Assembly (NCBI RefSeq): GCF_036625195.1
Contig: NZ_JAZKUG010000001.1
Location: 2,914,001-2,978,000 of the forward strand
DNA length: 64,000 nt
Direction of reading: 5' to 3'
Origin: Accumulibacter sp.
GTDB taxonomy: Bacteria; Pseudomonadota; Gammaproteobacteria; Burkholderiales; Rhodocyclaceae
Both the position numbers and the translations under genes were made by a program. Below are positions 51,273 to 60,294 of the stretch, one piece after another. The notes under the pieces are model-generated. The model did not search any database and was not told where the DNA came from. It saw only the letters and a list, made by a program, of their open reading frames with translations. The first letter of the stretch is position 1, and each line of letters opens with the position of its first letter.

Positions 51273-52340
51273 TCAGTAGATCTCGGGAATGAAGGTCTGG
51301 TCGGAGAGCGGCGGGCGGACGTACCCACCCTCGTCCTGACGAGGCGGCAGGACGATCGGCTGTGGCGTCAGGTCCTCGTAGTCGATCATGTTCAGCAGGT
51401 GCGTCATGACGTTCAGGCGGGCACGCATCTTGTCGTCGCCGTTGACCACGTACCACGGCGCCTGTTTGATGTCGGTGTGCGCGAACATCGCATCCTTCGC
51501 CTTCGAGTACTCGACCCAGCGGGCACGCGACTGCAGGTCCATCGGGCTCAGCTTCCAGTGCTTTTCCGGATGGAAGATGCGCTTCTGGAAGCGGCGCTCC
51601 TGCTCCTCGTTGCTGACCGAGAACCAGTACTTGATCAGGATGATGCCGCTGCGCACCAGCATTCTCTCGAATTCCGGGCAGGTGCGCAGGAACTCGCGGT
51701 ACTCCTCTTCGGTGCAGAAGCCCATGACCCGCTCGACACCGGCCCGGTTGTACCAGCTGCGGTCGAAGAGGACCATCTCGCCACCGGCGGGAAGATGTTG
51801 CACGTAACGCTGGAAATACCAGGACGTGGCCTCGCGCTCGGTCGGCGCCGGCAGTGCGGCGACGCGCGTGACGCGCGGACTCAGGCTCTCGGTGATGCGC
51901 TTGATGCAGCCCCCCTTGCCTGCGGCATCGCGACCTTCGAAGATCACCACCACCTTGAGCTTCTTGAACTTGATCCACTCCTGCAGCTTGACGAGCTCGA
52001 TCTGCAGCTTGGAGAGCGCCTTCTCATAGGTCTTGGCGTCCATCTTCGGCTTGCGCACGGGTACGACTTCGCCCAGGCCGACCGTCGGCGTCGATGAGCC
52101 AGCCGCGGTGTCGGGTTTCGCATTCGCGCTCTTCGCGCTCTTCGGGCTCTTCGCCTTGGCCGGCTTGCTCTCCGCCGGTTGCTCCGCAGCCTTGGCAGCG
52201 CGTGCCGAAGCCTTGCCCGTGGCCTTTGCCGGAGCGGCCGCAGCTGCGGGCACCGCAACCTCGTGACCGCCGCTCTCGCTCGCCACCGGACTCGCGGTCG
52301 CGGTCACGGCTTCCTCGTTGGTCGGTTTCAGTTCACTCAT
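51273..52340 (-). CDS. ppk2: polyphosphate kinase 2 (PPK2 family)
   Basis: 355 residues from ATG 52340, with GGAGGAGG upstream (the longer frame to 52388 lacks a site). The first 90 residues are an Ala/Lys/Pro/Ser-rich, probably disordered extension. The PPK2 core follows: LVKLQEWIKFKKLKVVVIFE, Walker A EGRDAAGKGG (about 135-144), then TSWYFQRYVQHLP and Walker B-like DRSWYNRAGVERVMGF (about 192), and YWFSVSNEEQERRFQKR. The enzyme transfers phosphate between polyphosphate and nucleotides; single-domain members of this length are usually class I (NDP to NTP). The basic extension could bind polyphosphate or DNA. Confidence 0.92.
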   Translation of the reverse strand: MSELKPTNEEAVTATASPVASESGGHEVAVPAAAAAPAKATGKASARAAKAAEQPAESKPAKAKSPKSAKSANAKPDTAAGSSTPTVGLGEVVPVRKPKMDAKTYEKALSKLQIELVKLQEWIKFKKLKVVVIFEGRDAAGKGGCIKRITESLSPRVTRVAALPAPTEREATSWYFQRYVQHLPAGGEMVLFDRSWYNRAGVERVMGFCTEEEYREFLRTCPEFERMLVRSGIILIKYWFSVSNEEQERRFQKRIFHPEKHWKLSPMDLQSRARWVEYSKAKDAMFAHTDIKQAPWYVVNGDDKMRARLNVMTHLLNMIDYEDLTPQPIVLPPRQDEGGYVRPPLSDQTFIPEIY

Positions 52341-52444
52341 TGACACCTCCTCCATGTGGCTGACTGCACTCGTGCAGTGCCGGCACAATTGCCTGCAAGT
52401 TTGCGCTCGAAACGTTCGCGGGCGACATTATCGTACATTTATCC

Positions 52445-52466
52445 GCAGAAATGGACGATTTTCTGC
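52445..52466. promoter_or_regulatory. 22-bp dyad upstream of ppk2
   Basis: GCAGAAA (52445-52451) and TTTCTGC (52460-52466) form a 7-bp inverted repeat with an 8-base spacer, about 105 bases before the ppk2 start. An A/T-rich -10-like GATAAT sequence lies between it and the gene on the minus strand. An operator is plausible; it does not match a Pho box. Confidence 0.35.
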
Positions 52467-52615
52467 ACGAAACGTGTGGTGCATCGGTCGTCCTGCCAAA
52501 GGCGCGTGCGCCGTGCGTGTGCCGTGGCCGGAACGCCAGCCGCGGACGCGACTTTCAAATCAAGGATGATGAGCATGCGGCAAAGGAAGTGTTGCATCGA
52601 TGGCTTCGCTTGCGC

Positions 52616-53680
52616 TCAGTCCTGCGGTTCCTGATGCTGATCGCGGATGGCGATGATCTCCGGCAGATGTGCCTGGAAGCAGCCGATCACCTCGGGATCG
52701 AAATGACTGCCAGCGCTGCCGATGACCCAGGCCACCGCCTCGTCGACCGGCCACGCTCTCTTGTACGGGCGGCGCGAGGTCAGCGCGTCGAAGACGTCGG
52801 CGACGGCGACGATGCGTCCGGCCTGCGGGATGGCGAGGCCGGCGAGGCCGGCGGGGTAGCCGCTGCCATCCCATTTCTCGTGGTGGCTGAGTGCGATCGT
52901 CCGGGCCAGGCGGAGAAGATCGGATTCGTCGCCGGCGAGGATGCTGGCACCGATCTCGGGATGGGTGCGGATGATCGCCATTTCGTCCGCATCGAGCTGG
53001 CCGGGCTTGAGCAGGACGGCGTCGGCGATGCCGATCTTGCCGATGTCGTGCATCGGGCTGGCGTTGAGCATCAGGTCGCTGGCCGCGTCGCTCCAGCCGA
53101 GGCGGCGAGCGAGAAGGGCGGAGTACTCGCTCATGCGCAGGATGTGGTAGCCGGTCTCGTTGTCGCGGTATTCGGCCGCGCGACCCAGTCGCCGCACCAC
53201 CTGCAGGCGGGTCTGGGTCAGTTCATCGGTGCGGATGCGCACCATCTCTTCGAGAATGCCTTTTTGATCATGCAGCATGCGGTGTGCGAGGTGGGCATCG
53301 AGCAGGTTGTTGACGCGCATCAGGAGTTCGGCCATGTCGAAGGGCTTGCCGATGAAATCGCGCGCGCCGCCAGCGAGCGCCTTGAGCAGGGTCTCGCGAC
53401 CGTGCTGGGCAGTGAGGATGACGATCGGTGGCAGCAGCGGGTCGTCGAGCGCCTTGAGTTGGGCCATCACCTGATAGCCGTCGAGATGCGGCATGTTGAT
53501 GTCGAGCAGGATCAGGTCAGGGCGTCCGGCGCGATAGCGTTCGAGCACCTGGCGCGGATCCTGGATGGCCACCAGCTGCTGGTATTTCCGGCTGCCGAGC
53601 ATCTTGCCCAGCAGCTTCAGATTCGCCGGTTCGTCGTCGATGATGAAGATGCGGGCCTGGTTGCGCAGTTGCTCGTTCAT
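52616..53680 (-). CDS. REC-HD-GYP response regulator, probable c-di-GMP phosphodiesterase
   Basis: 354 residues. Receiver domain (about 10-130): acidic pair D15/D16 in IIDDEP, phospho-acceptor D60 in DLILLDINMPHLDG, switch Thr in VILTAQ, Lys in IGKPFD. After a coiled-coil linker comes an HD-GYP domain with the metal site HDIGKIGIAD (about 210), HHEKWDGSGYPAGLAG and VADVFDALTSRRPYK. HD-GYP proteins hydrolyse c-di-GMP. The ATG overlaps the stop of the upstream sensor kinase (ATGA), so this is the output regulator of the two-kinase operon. Confidence 0.92.
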   Translation of the reverse strand: MNEQLRNQARIFIIDDEPANLKLLGKMLGSRKYQQLVAIQDPRQVLERYRAGRPDLILLDINMPHLDGYQVMAQLKALDDPLLPPIVILTAQHGRETLLKALAGGARDFIGKPFDMAELLMRVNNLLDAHLAHRMLHDQKGILEEMVRIRTDELTQTRLQVVRRLGRAAEYRDNETGYHILRMSEYSALLARRLGWSDAASDLMLNASPMHDIGKIGIADAVLLKPGQLDADEMAIIRTHPEIGASILAGDESDLLRLARTIALSHHEKWDGSGYPAGLAGLAIPQAGRIVAVADVFDALTSRRPYKRAWPVDEAVAWVIGSAGSHFDPEVIGCFQAHLPEIIAIRDQHQEPQD

Positions 53681-56046
53681 GCTCCCTCCGGGTTGGTCGT
53701 GTCGAGCGCAGGCCCGTGGTGCCTCAGCGACGGCTGCGGGGAGTCCGGGCTGGCGGTGACATCGTCCGCCGGGACAACAGCTGTCTGGTCGCTGGCGTCC
53801 GCCAGCGGCAGTTCGAAGCTGAAGGTGCTGCCGACGCCGAGTTCACTGTCAACGCGAATCGTGCCTCCCATCGCCGTCAGCAGCCTGTGCGTCAGCGCCA
53901 GCCCGACGCCCGTGCCCTCGACACCATCGTACGATGATACCAGTCGCTCGAAAGGCTGGAACAGGCGCGGCAGATGCTCGCCGGCGATGCCACGGCCACT
54001 GTCGCGAACGGCGACCTGCACTCGGCCGCCGCGGCGCACGCTGCCAATATCGATCGTTCCCTGCTCGCTGTTGAACTTGATGGCATTCGAGAGCAGGTTG
54101 AGGATCACCTGTTTCAGGCGGCTGCCGTCGGCCAGCAGTACCACGTCGTCGATCGCGCTGGCGATGTGGATGCCGCGCGCCTCGGCAAGCGGCCGGACGA
54201 GCGCCACACACTCGGCAACGACCGGTGCCAGGGGCACCGCCGCGAGCGTCAGCTCGATCCGGCCGCTTTCGACTCGCGCCAGGTCAAGCACTTCGTTGAC
54301 CTGTTCGAGCAGGTGGTGGCCGGCACGGAGAATCTCCTGCACGCTGTCGCTCTGCCCGGCCGACAGCGGGGTATCGCCAGGCATCGCGAGCAGCTGGCCG
54401 AAGCCGAGGATGGCGTTCAGTGGTGTCCGTAGTTCGTGGCTCATGCGCGAGAGGAACTCGGTCTTCGCCGCATTGGCCGACTCGGCAGCCTCCTTGGCCG
54501 CGGCCAAGGCGGCAGTTCGCGCCGCGACCAGCGCTTCGAGGTGGTGCCGGTGCTGTTCGAGTTCGTCTGACGCGCGTTTGCGCTCGGAGATGTCCTGGCA
54601 GAAGTCGATGTAGCCGATGAATTCGCCGGTACGATCGAAGCGCGGATTGCCGGCATCCTCGATCCAGTGGTACTCGCCATCGCCGGCACGCAGACGATAC
54701 TCCATGCGGAACGGCTGGCGGTTCTCGAAGTGCTCGTCGTAGCTGCGTCGACAGGCATCGAGGTCTTCCGGGTGAATCCCCTCAGCCCAGCCGGCAGCGA
54801 CCTGCTCTGCCAGCGAGCGGCCGCTGAAGCGCAGCCATGGCTCGTTGAAGTAGTTGGCCCGCCGGTCGCTGCCAGAGGTCCAGATCAGTGCTGAACCGCC
54901 GTCGGCCAGCGTACGGTAGTGCTGCTCGCTCTCCTGCAGGGCGGCCTCGCGCTGCGCCAGCGATTCGAGCAGCAGGTTGAAGCTGCGGATCAGTTGCCCG
55001 ACCTCGTCCGCAGCCGCCGTCGGCAGGGGCTTCGGGACCGGGCCGGCGGCGTGCGACATGTCGGCAAGGAGTGCCGAGGCGGCCAGCATCGGCGCAAACT
55101 GCTGCCGCAACATGCGGCTGAGGAACCACCAGCCGAGCGTGCCGACGAGCAGGCTGAGCACCAGCGCCACCAGCAGCACCCGTTTCTGCAGCGCGACTAT
55201 GGGCTCGAAGGCTTCGCTGGTCGGCAGCACGCTGACCAGGAACCAGCCGGCGACCGCTATTCGCTTCGCTGCAGCCAGTTCCTCGACGCCACGTGAGTTG
55301 AGCGCGACACCATAGCCCTCGTAGCCGCCGACGAAGCGGTCGTGGTTGCGGTTGACGCCGGCCGCTGGCATCGGCGACATGGTGCGCGAGCGATCGGTGC
55401 CGGTGACGATGAGTGCGTGCTGTGGCGCGATGATCAGGTAACCGCCGGTCCTGCCGTAGCGCTGGTCGACGATGCGGTCGAAGAAGTTCGGCTGGCCGAG
55501 GTCGATGACCCCGCTCAGCGCGCCGATGACCTCGCCGCCGGCGCCGCGGATGGGCGCCGCCAGAGCGATGGCCGGAGAACCGAGCGATCGGCTGATGACC
55601 GGCCGGCCGATGCTGGCCCGACCTTCCCTGAGGGCGGCGACCATGTAGTCGCGGTCGGCGTAACTGCTGCCGATCTGCTGCGGCAGGTAGGGAACGCTGG
55701 CGAGCGTCAGGGCATTGCCGTCGCGGATGCGCGTGCCGCCATTGAACAGCTGCTGGAAGGTCGTACGCTGTTCGAGGAATCGCTGCAGCTCGGCCGGCTT
55801 GCCGAGCAGGGCAGGAGGAATCTCGCCGGCAACCTGGATGAGGGCCTGCAGCCGCGTATCGAGTTCGGCATTGAGCTGCACGGCGATGATCGAGGTCGTC
55901 GAGAACTGCTGCTCGCCGAGCAGGTGCGTCATGTCCTGGCGCAGGCTGCGCGTGGCGTACAGGGTCAGCGACCAGATCGCGAGCAGGAACAGCGCCAGCG
56001 TCAGGGTGGTGATGCGCGTCTTCAATGACCAGACGACCGGTCGCAT
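53677..56046 (-). CDS. Cache-HAMP-PAS sensor histidine kinase
   Basis: 789 residues from ATG 56046; a GTG at 56088 overlapping the previous stop (GTGA) would add 14 residues, and no ribosome site decides between them. Membrane span near 10-30 (LTLALFLLAIWSLTLYA), large periplasmic dCache-like domain with YADRDYMVAALREG and PVISRSLGSPAIALAAPI, second span (VLLVALVLSLLVGTLGWWFL), HAMP, one PAS/PAC, then HisKA (SRMSHELRTPLNAILGFG) and HATPase (NLLSNAIKFN, DSGRGIAGEHLPRLFQPF, GTGVGLALTHRL). No receiver domain of its own. It should sense an extracellular ligand and phosphorylate the REC-HD-GYP protein encoded next. Confidence 0.9.
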   Translation of the reverse strand: MRPVVWSLKTRITTLTLALFLLAIWSLTLYATRSLRQDMTHLLGEQQFSTTSIIAVQLNAELDTRLQALIQVAGEIPPALLGKPAELQRFLEQRTTFQQLFNGGTRIRDGNALTLASVPYLPQQIGSSYADRDYMVAALREGRASIGRPVISRSLGSPAIALAAPIRGAGGEVIGALSGVIDLGQPNFFDRIVDQRYGRTGGYLIIAPQHALIVTGTDRSRTMSPMPAAGVNRNHDRFVGGYEGYGVALNSRGVEELAAAKRIAVAGWFLVSVLPTSEAFEPIVALQKRVLLVALVLSLLVGTLGWWFLSRMLRQQFAPMLAASALLADMSHAAGPVPKPLPTAAADEVGQLIRSFNLLLESLAQREAALQESEQHYRTLADGGSALIWTSGSDRRANYFNEPWLRFSGRSLAEQVAAGWAEGIHPEDLDACRRSYDEHFENRQPFRMEYRLRAGDGEYHWIEDAGNPRFDRTGEFIGYIDFCQDISERKRASDELEQHRHHLEALVAARTAALAAAKEAAESANAAKTEFLSRMSHELRTPLNAILGFGQLLAMPGDTPLSAGQSDSVQEILRAGHHLLEQVNEVLDLARVESGRIELTLAAVPLAPVVAECVALVRPLAEARGIHIASAIDDVVLLADGSRLKQVILNLLSNAIKFNSEQGTIDIGSVRRGGRVQVAVRDSGRGIAGEHLPRLFQPFERLVSSYDGVEGTGVGLALTHRLLTAMGGTIRVDSELGVGSTFSFELPLADASDQTAVVPADDVTASPDSPQPSLRHHGPALDTTNPEGA

Positions 56047-56084
56047 CGCAACCCCATCGCTGACCTCCGGCGGCGTTTCCGGAC

Positions 56085-59000
56085 TCACTCCGGGCGTGCC
56101 GATCGCTGATCCTCCAGCGCCTGGTCGACGACGCGCAGGAAGGCGGCGATGTCGATCGGCTTCGTCAGATAGTCGAGAAAGCCCGCCGCGCGGCCGCGTT
56201 CGACGTCGCGGGCGAGGGCGTTGGCGGTGATGGCGATGACCGGTGTGCGGCAGGTGGCCGGGTTCTCCTGCAGGACGGCAAGGACCTCGTAGCCGTCCAT
56301 GTCCGGCATGTTGATGTCGAGCAGGATGAGATCGGGCCGGTGCGCCAGCGCCAGCTCGACTCCCAGCTGCGGTGCGTGCGCGGTGAGCAGGCGCAGCTTG
56401 CCGTGGCGGCCGAGGATCTGGGTCATCAGCTTGAGGTTGGATGGGTTGTCGTCGATGCACAGGACGCGCTGTTCATCGCCGGCCGCCGGTGTTGCCTCCT
56501 GCACGCCGCCGCCGTCTTGGGCGCTGTCCTGGCGACCGAGGATCGCGGCGGGGAGTTCGATCCAGAAGCGACTGCCGACGCCTGGCTCGCTTTCGGCGCC
56601 GATCTCGCCGCCCATCAGTTCGACCAGGCGCTTGGTGATCGTCAGGCCGATGCCCGTTCCCTCGATCCCGCTTTCCTCGCCCTGCAGGCGGGTGAAGGGC
56701 TGAAAGACGTCGGCGAGGCGCGCGGCAGCGATGCCGACGCCGCTGTCGGTGACGCTGATGCGCTGGCGCAGTCCGGCCGCCGTGCTTTGCTCGTTGATCT
56801 CCATATGGATGCTGCCGTTGTCGCGGTTGTACTTGACTGCGTTCGACAGCAGGTTGAGGATCGCCTGCTTGAGGCGCACCCGGTCGGCGCACACCGCCGC
56901 AGCGGCGGGGACATCGATGGTCAGCCCGATGCCACGGGCCTGCGCCAGCGGTTCGATGAGGTGTCGGCAATCATCGACGACGGCCGCGATGGCGGTCGTC
57001 TCGAGCGACAGGTCGACTCGTCCCGCCTCGATCCGCGCGAGGTCGAGGACTTCGTTGATCAGATCGAGCAGGTGGCGGCTCGCCTTGAGGATCTCGTGCA
57101 CGCTGTCCTGCTGGTCGGTGCTCAGGTCACCGTCGTACTCGAGCATCTGGGCAAAGCCGATGATGGCGTTCATCGGCGTCCGCAGTTCGTGACTCATGCT
57201 CGACAGGAAATCCGATTTGGCCCGGTTGGCGCTCTCGGCAGCGTCCTTGGCCAGCGACAGCTCGGCCGTGCGCTGCGCGACGAGGGTTTCGAGATCGGCT
57301 CGATGGCGCTCGAGTTCGGCTTCGATCGCCTTGCGCTCGCCAATGTCGGCGCCGGAGCTGAGCGTGCCGACGATGTGCCCGGCGTCGTCGAGCAGAGGGC
57401 CGGTCTTCCAGCCGATCAGCCGTTGCGAGCCGTCGCGGCAGAGGACGCTGTCCTCGGACGACAGATCGGCGTCGGCCGCACCGGCGATGATGCGCCGGAA
57501 GAGCGGCAGGCCCTGCTCGATGCCCCGCGGTTGTGGCAGGCAGGTGCTGAACCAGCAGCGACCGAGCAGCTCGCTTTCGGCATAGCCGAGCAACTCGCGG
57601 CCGGCGCGGTTGATCATCGTGATCCGGCCGTCGGCATCGAGCGCCAGCATCAGGCTCTGCACCGTGTCCAGATAGCGTTGCGCGAGATCCCGCTGCTGCC
57701 GCACGAGTTGCTCGGCGGTCCTGCGCGCGCTGACGTCGCGCAGGACCAGAAGCAGATGAACGCCACCGCTCGGCGGCGTAACGAAGGTGCTTTGCACCTG
57801 CAGCGTCCGCTGCGTGCCGTCGCGGTGGCGGATCGTCCACTCCTCGCCGCGCAGATGCTCGCCGCTGCGAACGCGTTCGGCACGCCGCAGCGCTTCTTCC
57901 GGTCGTTCGCCGTCCACCCGCAGGACCTCTTGCCAGCCCAGGTCGTTGGCTTCGTCCATGCCGTAGCCGGTCAGTTTCTCCATCACCGGATTCCAGACCG
58001 TGAAACGAAGCAGCGGTGGCGTCGCGATCTCATGGCAGACGGCGATGCCGTCGACCATCGCGTCGATGATGCAATTGGTGAACGCCGCCTGCTGCTGCAC
58101 CACCGCTTTCATCTGCATGAGATCGGTGACGTCGAGCATGACGCCGACCAGTCCGCCGAGGGCGCCATCGACGCGGTTGAACGTCGCCTTGTTGAAGATG
58201 ACATCGCGCAGCGAACCATCGGCGTGGGCAACCGTCGCCTGGTAGGTCTGTGTCCCGCGCTGCGCCAACAGGGCACGGTCGGCCGCCAGATATCTGTCGG
58301 CAAGTGCGGCAGGAGCGATGTCGTGGGCCGAGCGGCCGATCAGCTCAGCACGGCTGATGCCGAGGTATCTCTCGAAGGCGCTGTTGCAGCCCAGGTAGTG
58401 GCCGTTCTCGTCCTTGAAAAAGACCGGGTTGGGGATCGTGTTCAGAAGCCCGTCGGTGAAACGGAGCTGATCGGCCAGGCGCTGGCGTTCATCGGCAAGC
58501 GCTTTCTCCGCCCGCTTGCGATCGCCGACGTCGCGCGCCGAGTAGAAGAGCAGGCGCTCGCCGTCGATCGTGGCCGGCTCCCCGCTCACCTCGACGTCGA
58601 TCAGGTTGCCATCCTGGCGCCGATAGCGGGTCTGCAGCACGCGCCGCGAGGGACTTGCGAGCTCGCGCCGCAGCAGGGCAAGCCCGTCGGCATCGCTGCA
58701 ACGGACATCCCAGCAGTGAATGTGGCTGCCGATGACCTCGTCGCGCGAACAGCCGAGCATGGCGCAGAAGGAATCGCTGACCTCGACGATGCAGCCGTCG
58801 CCGTCAAGCACATGGACGCCGTCGCTGGCCGCCCGCAGCAGGGCTCGATTGTTCTCGCTGGCGCGTTGCAGTTCGGCCTGCACGCGGCGCAGCTCGGTGA
58901 CCTCGGAAACCAGGTGCATCGCGTTGGTGGCCGGCGTCGCGCTGATCGACAGGACGACGTCGGCGACCGCCCGTGCGTGCCGTGCCATCTGCGTGTCCGC

Positions 59001-59531
59001 GTGCCGCCGCGCTTCATCCCCGCCGTGACCGGAGCGCCGCGCCGCCACCAGGCACGCCATGTAGCGGTCGTCCTCGAGGATGTGTGAGATCAGCCAGCGG
59101 GCGAGGAAGGCCATCGACTCTTCGGCGACGCCGGCGGTCCGGTTCGTCTGCCAGCGCCCGCGCAGGCGCGCGAGCTCGTCGACGAAGCTGGCGTGCACCT
59201 GTCGATGGCGGACCTCGGCTTCGTCGTCGGTGAGGTGCTGCCGCCAGACGGCCTCCTCGGTCGCGAAGTGGTGGAGTGCGTAAGCGGCGAGTTCGTCGAA
59301 CATCGCCTCGAGTTGCGGGACGTTCGTTCGGAAGGCGACATGCGTGGCGAGGGCGTTGATCAGTCGCACCAAGCGGCGGTGCTGCGCGTCGACCGCTGGC
59401 AGCCCGGTTTCGAAGCTCTCGTTCCACGGCAGGAAGTCGACGGCGTGCAGGGCGCTGCGGGTCATCGGCTGGATGAGGACAGGAGGGTACGTCCGGGTCA
59501 ACGGCAGCCGCGAGGAAAACTTGAGCTGCAT
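56085..59531 (-). CDS. hemerythrin-PAS-hybrid histidine kinase
   Basis: 1148 residues from ATG 59531; an ATG at 59465 would drop 22 poorly conserved residues. The N-terminus (about 30-150) is a bacteriohemerythrin domain (LPWNESFETGLPAVDAQHRRLV with H51, later HHFATEEAVWRQH), which binds O2 at a di-iron site. Four PAS/PAC domains follow, then HisKA (MSHELRTPMNAIIGFAQML, about 777-797), HATPase (NLLSNAVKYN, DSGVGIAAARLADVFQPF) and a C-terminal receiver with LLDINMPDMDGYEVL. No transmembrane spans are obvious, so it is probably a cytoplasmic O2/redox sensor. First gene of the operon. Confidence 0.9.
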   Translation of the reverse strand: MQLKFSSRLPLTRTYPPVLIQPMTRSALHAVDFLPWNESFETGLPAVDAQHRRLVRLINALATHVAFRTNVPQLEAMFDELAAYALHHFATEEAVWRQHLTDDEAEVRHRQVHASFVDELARLRGRWQTNRTAGVAEESMAFLARWLISHILEDDRYMACLVAARRSGHGGDEARRHADTQMARHARAVADVVLSISATPATNAMHLVSEVTELRRVQAELQRASENNRALLRAASDGVHVLDGDGCIVEVSDSFCAMLGCSRDEVIGSHIHCWDVRCSDADGLALLRRELASPSRRVLQTRYRRQDGNLIDVEVSGEPATIDGERLLFYSARDVGDRKRAEKALADERQRLADQLRFTDGLLNTIPNPVFFKDENGHYLGCNSAFERYLGISRAELIGRSAHDIAPAALADRYLAADRALLAQRGTQTYQATVAHADGSLRDVIFNKATFNRVDGALGGLVGVMLDVTDLMQMKAVVQQQAAFTNCIIDAMVDGIAVCHEIATPPLLRFTVWNPVMEKLTGYGMDEANDLGWQEVLRVDGERPEEALRRAERVRSGEHLRGEEWTIRHRDGTQRTLQVQSTFVTPPSGGVHLLLVLRDVSARRTAEQLVRQQRDLAQRYLDTVQSLMLALDADGRITMINRAGRELLGYAESELLGRCWFSTCLPQPRGIEQGLPLFRRIIAGAADADLSSEDSVLCRDGSQRLIGWKTGPLLDDAGHIVGTLSSGADIGERKAIEAELERHRADLETLVAQRTAELSLAKDAAESANRAKSDFLSSMSHELRTPMNAIIGFAQMLEYDGDLSTDQQDSVHEILKASRHLLDLINEVLDLARIEAGRVDLSLETTAIAAVVDDCRHLIEPLAQARGIGLTIDVPAAAAVCADRVRLKQAILNLLSNAVKYNRDNGSIHMEINEQSTAAGLRQRISVTDSGVGIAAARLADVFQPFTRLQGEESGIEGTGIGLTITKRLVELMGGEIGAESEPGVGSRFWIELPAAILGRQDSAQDGGGVQEATPAAGDEQRVLCIDDNPSNLKLMTQILGRHGKLRLLTAHAPQLGVELALAHRPDLILLDINMPDMDGYEVLAVLQENPATCRTPVIAITANALARDVERGRAAGFLDYLTKPIDIAAFLRVVDQALEDQRSARPE

Positions 59532-59770
59532 TCCCGGAGGAGCGCTCGGCTCGCCGATGCGCAGCCGTCGGTTGGCTGGCGTCGTGGTCGGATCTGGTGG
59601 GGCGCCAGTGCGGCAGGACGTGCGAACGGCGGCTGGCGAACGGGAAAGGGGGCTGGGATTGGGACGGGGATTGGGCGGCGCAGTGGCGGGCGAGCGCTGC
59701 GGCGGCGACGGTCGTCCGTTGCCGCCGGCCGGCAGTTGCCGCGCAGGCGCCTGCCGGCCGCGTGCGTCGC
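59532..59770. other. 239-bp gene-free interval with a GC-rich hairpin
   Basis: This interval lies behind the VOC gene stop and ahead of the hemerythrin-kinase start. GGCCGGCAG (59727-59735) pairs with CTGCCGGCC (59751-59759). It may serve as a weak terminator for the VOC transcript; there is no T-run. No promoter is obvious for the kinase operon. Confidence 0.35.
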
Positions 59771-60244
59771 TCAGGCGATGCGGGCGAAAGCCTCGACGAC
59801 CTCAGGTGGCGCCTGCACCAGCTCGATCAGGACGCCTTCACCAGCGATCGGGAATTCGGCGCTGGCTTTCGGGTGCAGGAAGGTGATGTCGAAGCCTGCG
59901 GCACCCTTGCGGATTCCGCCCGGCGCGAAACGGACGCCGTTCGCCGTCAGCCACTCGACGGCTTTCGGCAGGTCGTCGATCCACAGGCCAACGTGATTGA
60001 GCGGCGTGGCGTGGACGGCCGGTTTCTTCTCCGGGTCGACCGGTTGCATCAGGTCGACTTCGACCTTGAACGGGCCTTTGCCCATGGCGGCGATGTCTTC
60101 ATCGACGTTTTCGCGCTCGCTGACGAAGTTGCCGGTGATTTCGAGGCCGAGCATGTCGACCCAGAGCTGCCGGAGTTTCATCTTGTCGGGACCGCCAATG
60201 GCGATTTGCTGGATTCCGAGGACCTTGAACGGACGTTGGCTCAT
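59771..60244 (-). CDS. VOC-family (glyoxalase/dioxygenase-fold) protein
   Basis: 157 residues. Two beta-alpha-beta-beta-beta modules: FKVLGIQQIAIGGPDKMKLRQLW, then LNHVGLWIDDLPKAVEWLTANGVRF, and ending GEGVLIELVQAP. Metal ligands would be in the H(V)GLWI strand and the Glu of LIELVQAP. The family includes glyoxalase I and methylmalonyl-CoA epimerase; the substrate cannot be assigned from sequence. It lies 50 bases downstream of malonyl-CoA decarboxylase on the same strand, so a role in acyl-CoA metabolism is possible. Confidence 0.78.
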   Translation of the reverse strand: MSQRPFKVLGIQQIAIGGPDKMKLRQLWVDMLGLEITGNFVSERENVDEDIAAMGKGPFKVEVDLMQPVDPEKKPAVHATPLNHVGLWIDDLPKAVEWLTANGVRFAPGGIRKGAAGFDITFLHPKASAEFPIAGEGVLIELVQAPPEVVEAFARIA

Positions 60245-60294
60245 GTGCTGTACTTTCTCGAGAGAGGAACAGGAGACGCTCCGGCCGCGGGATC

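Noticed and set aside
56340..59087. 915-codon plus-strand frame opposite the hemerythrin kinase
   Set aside because: Shadow of the kinase gene; no recognisable domains, low-complexity translation.
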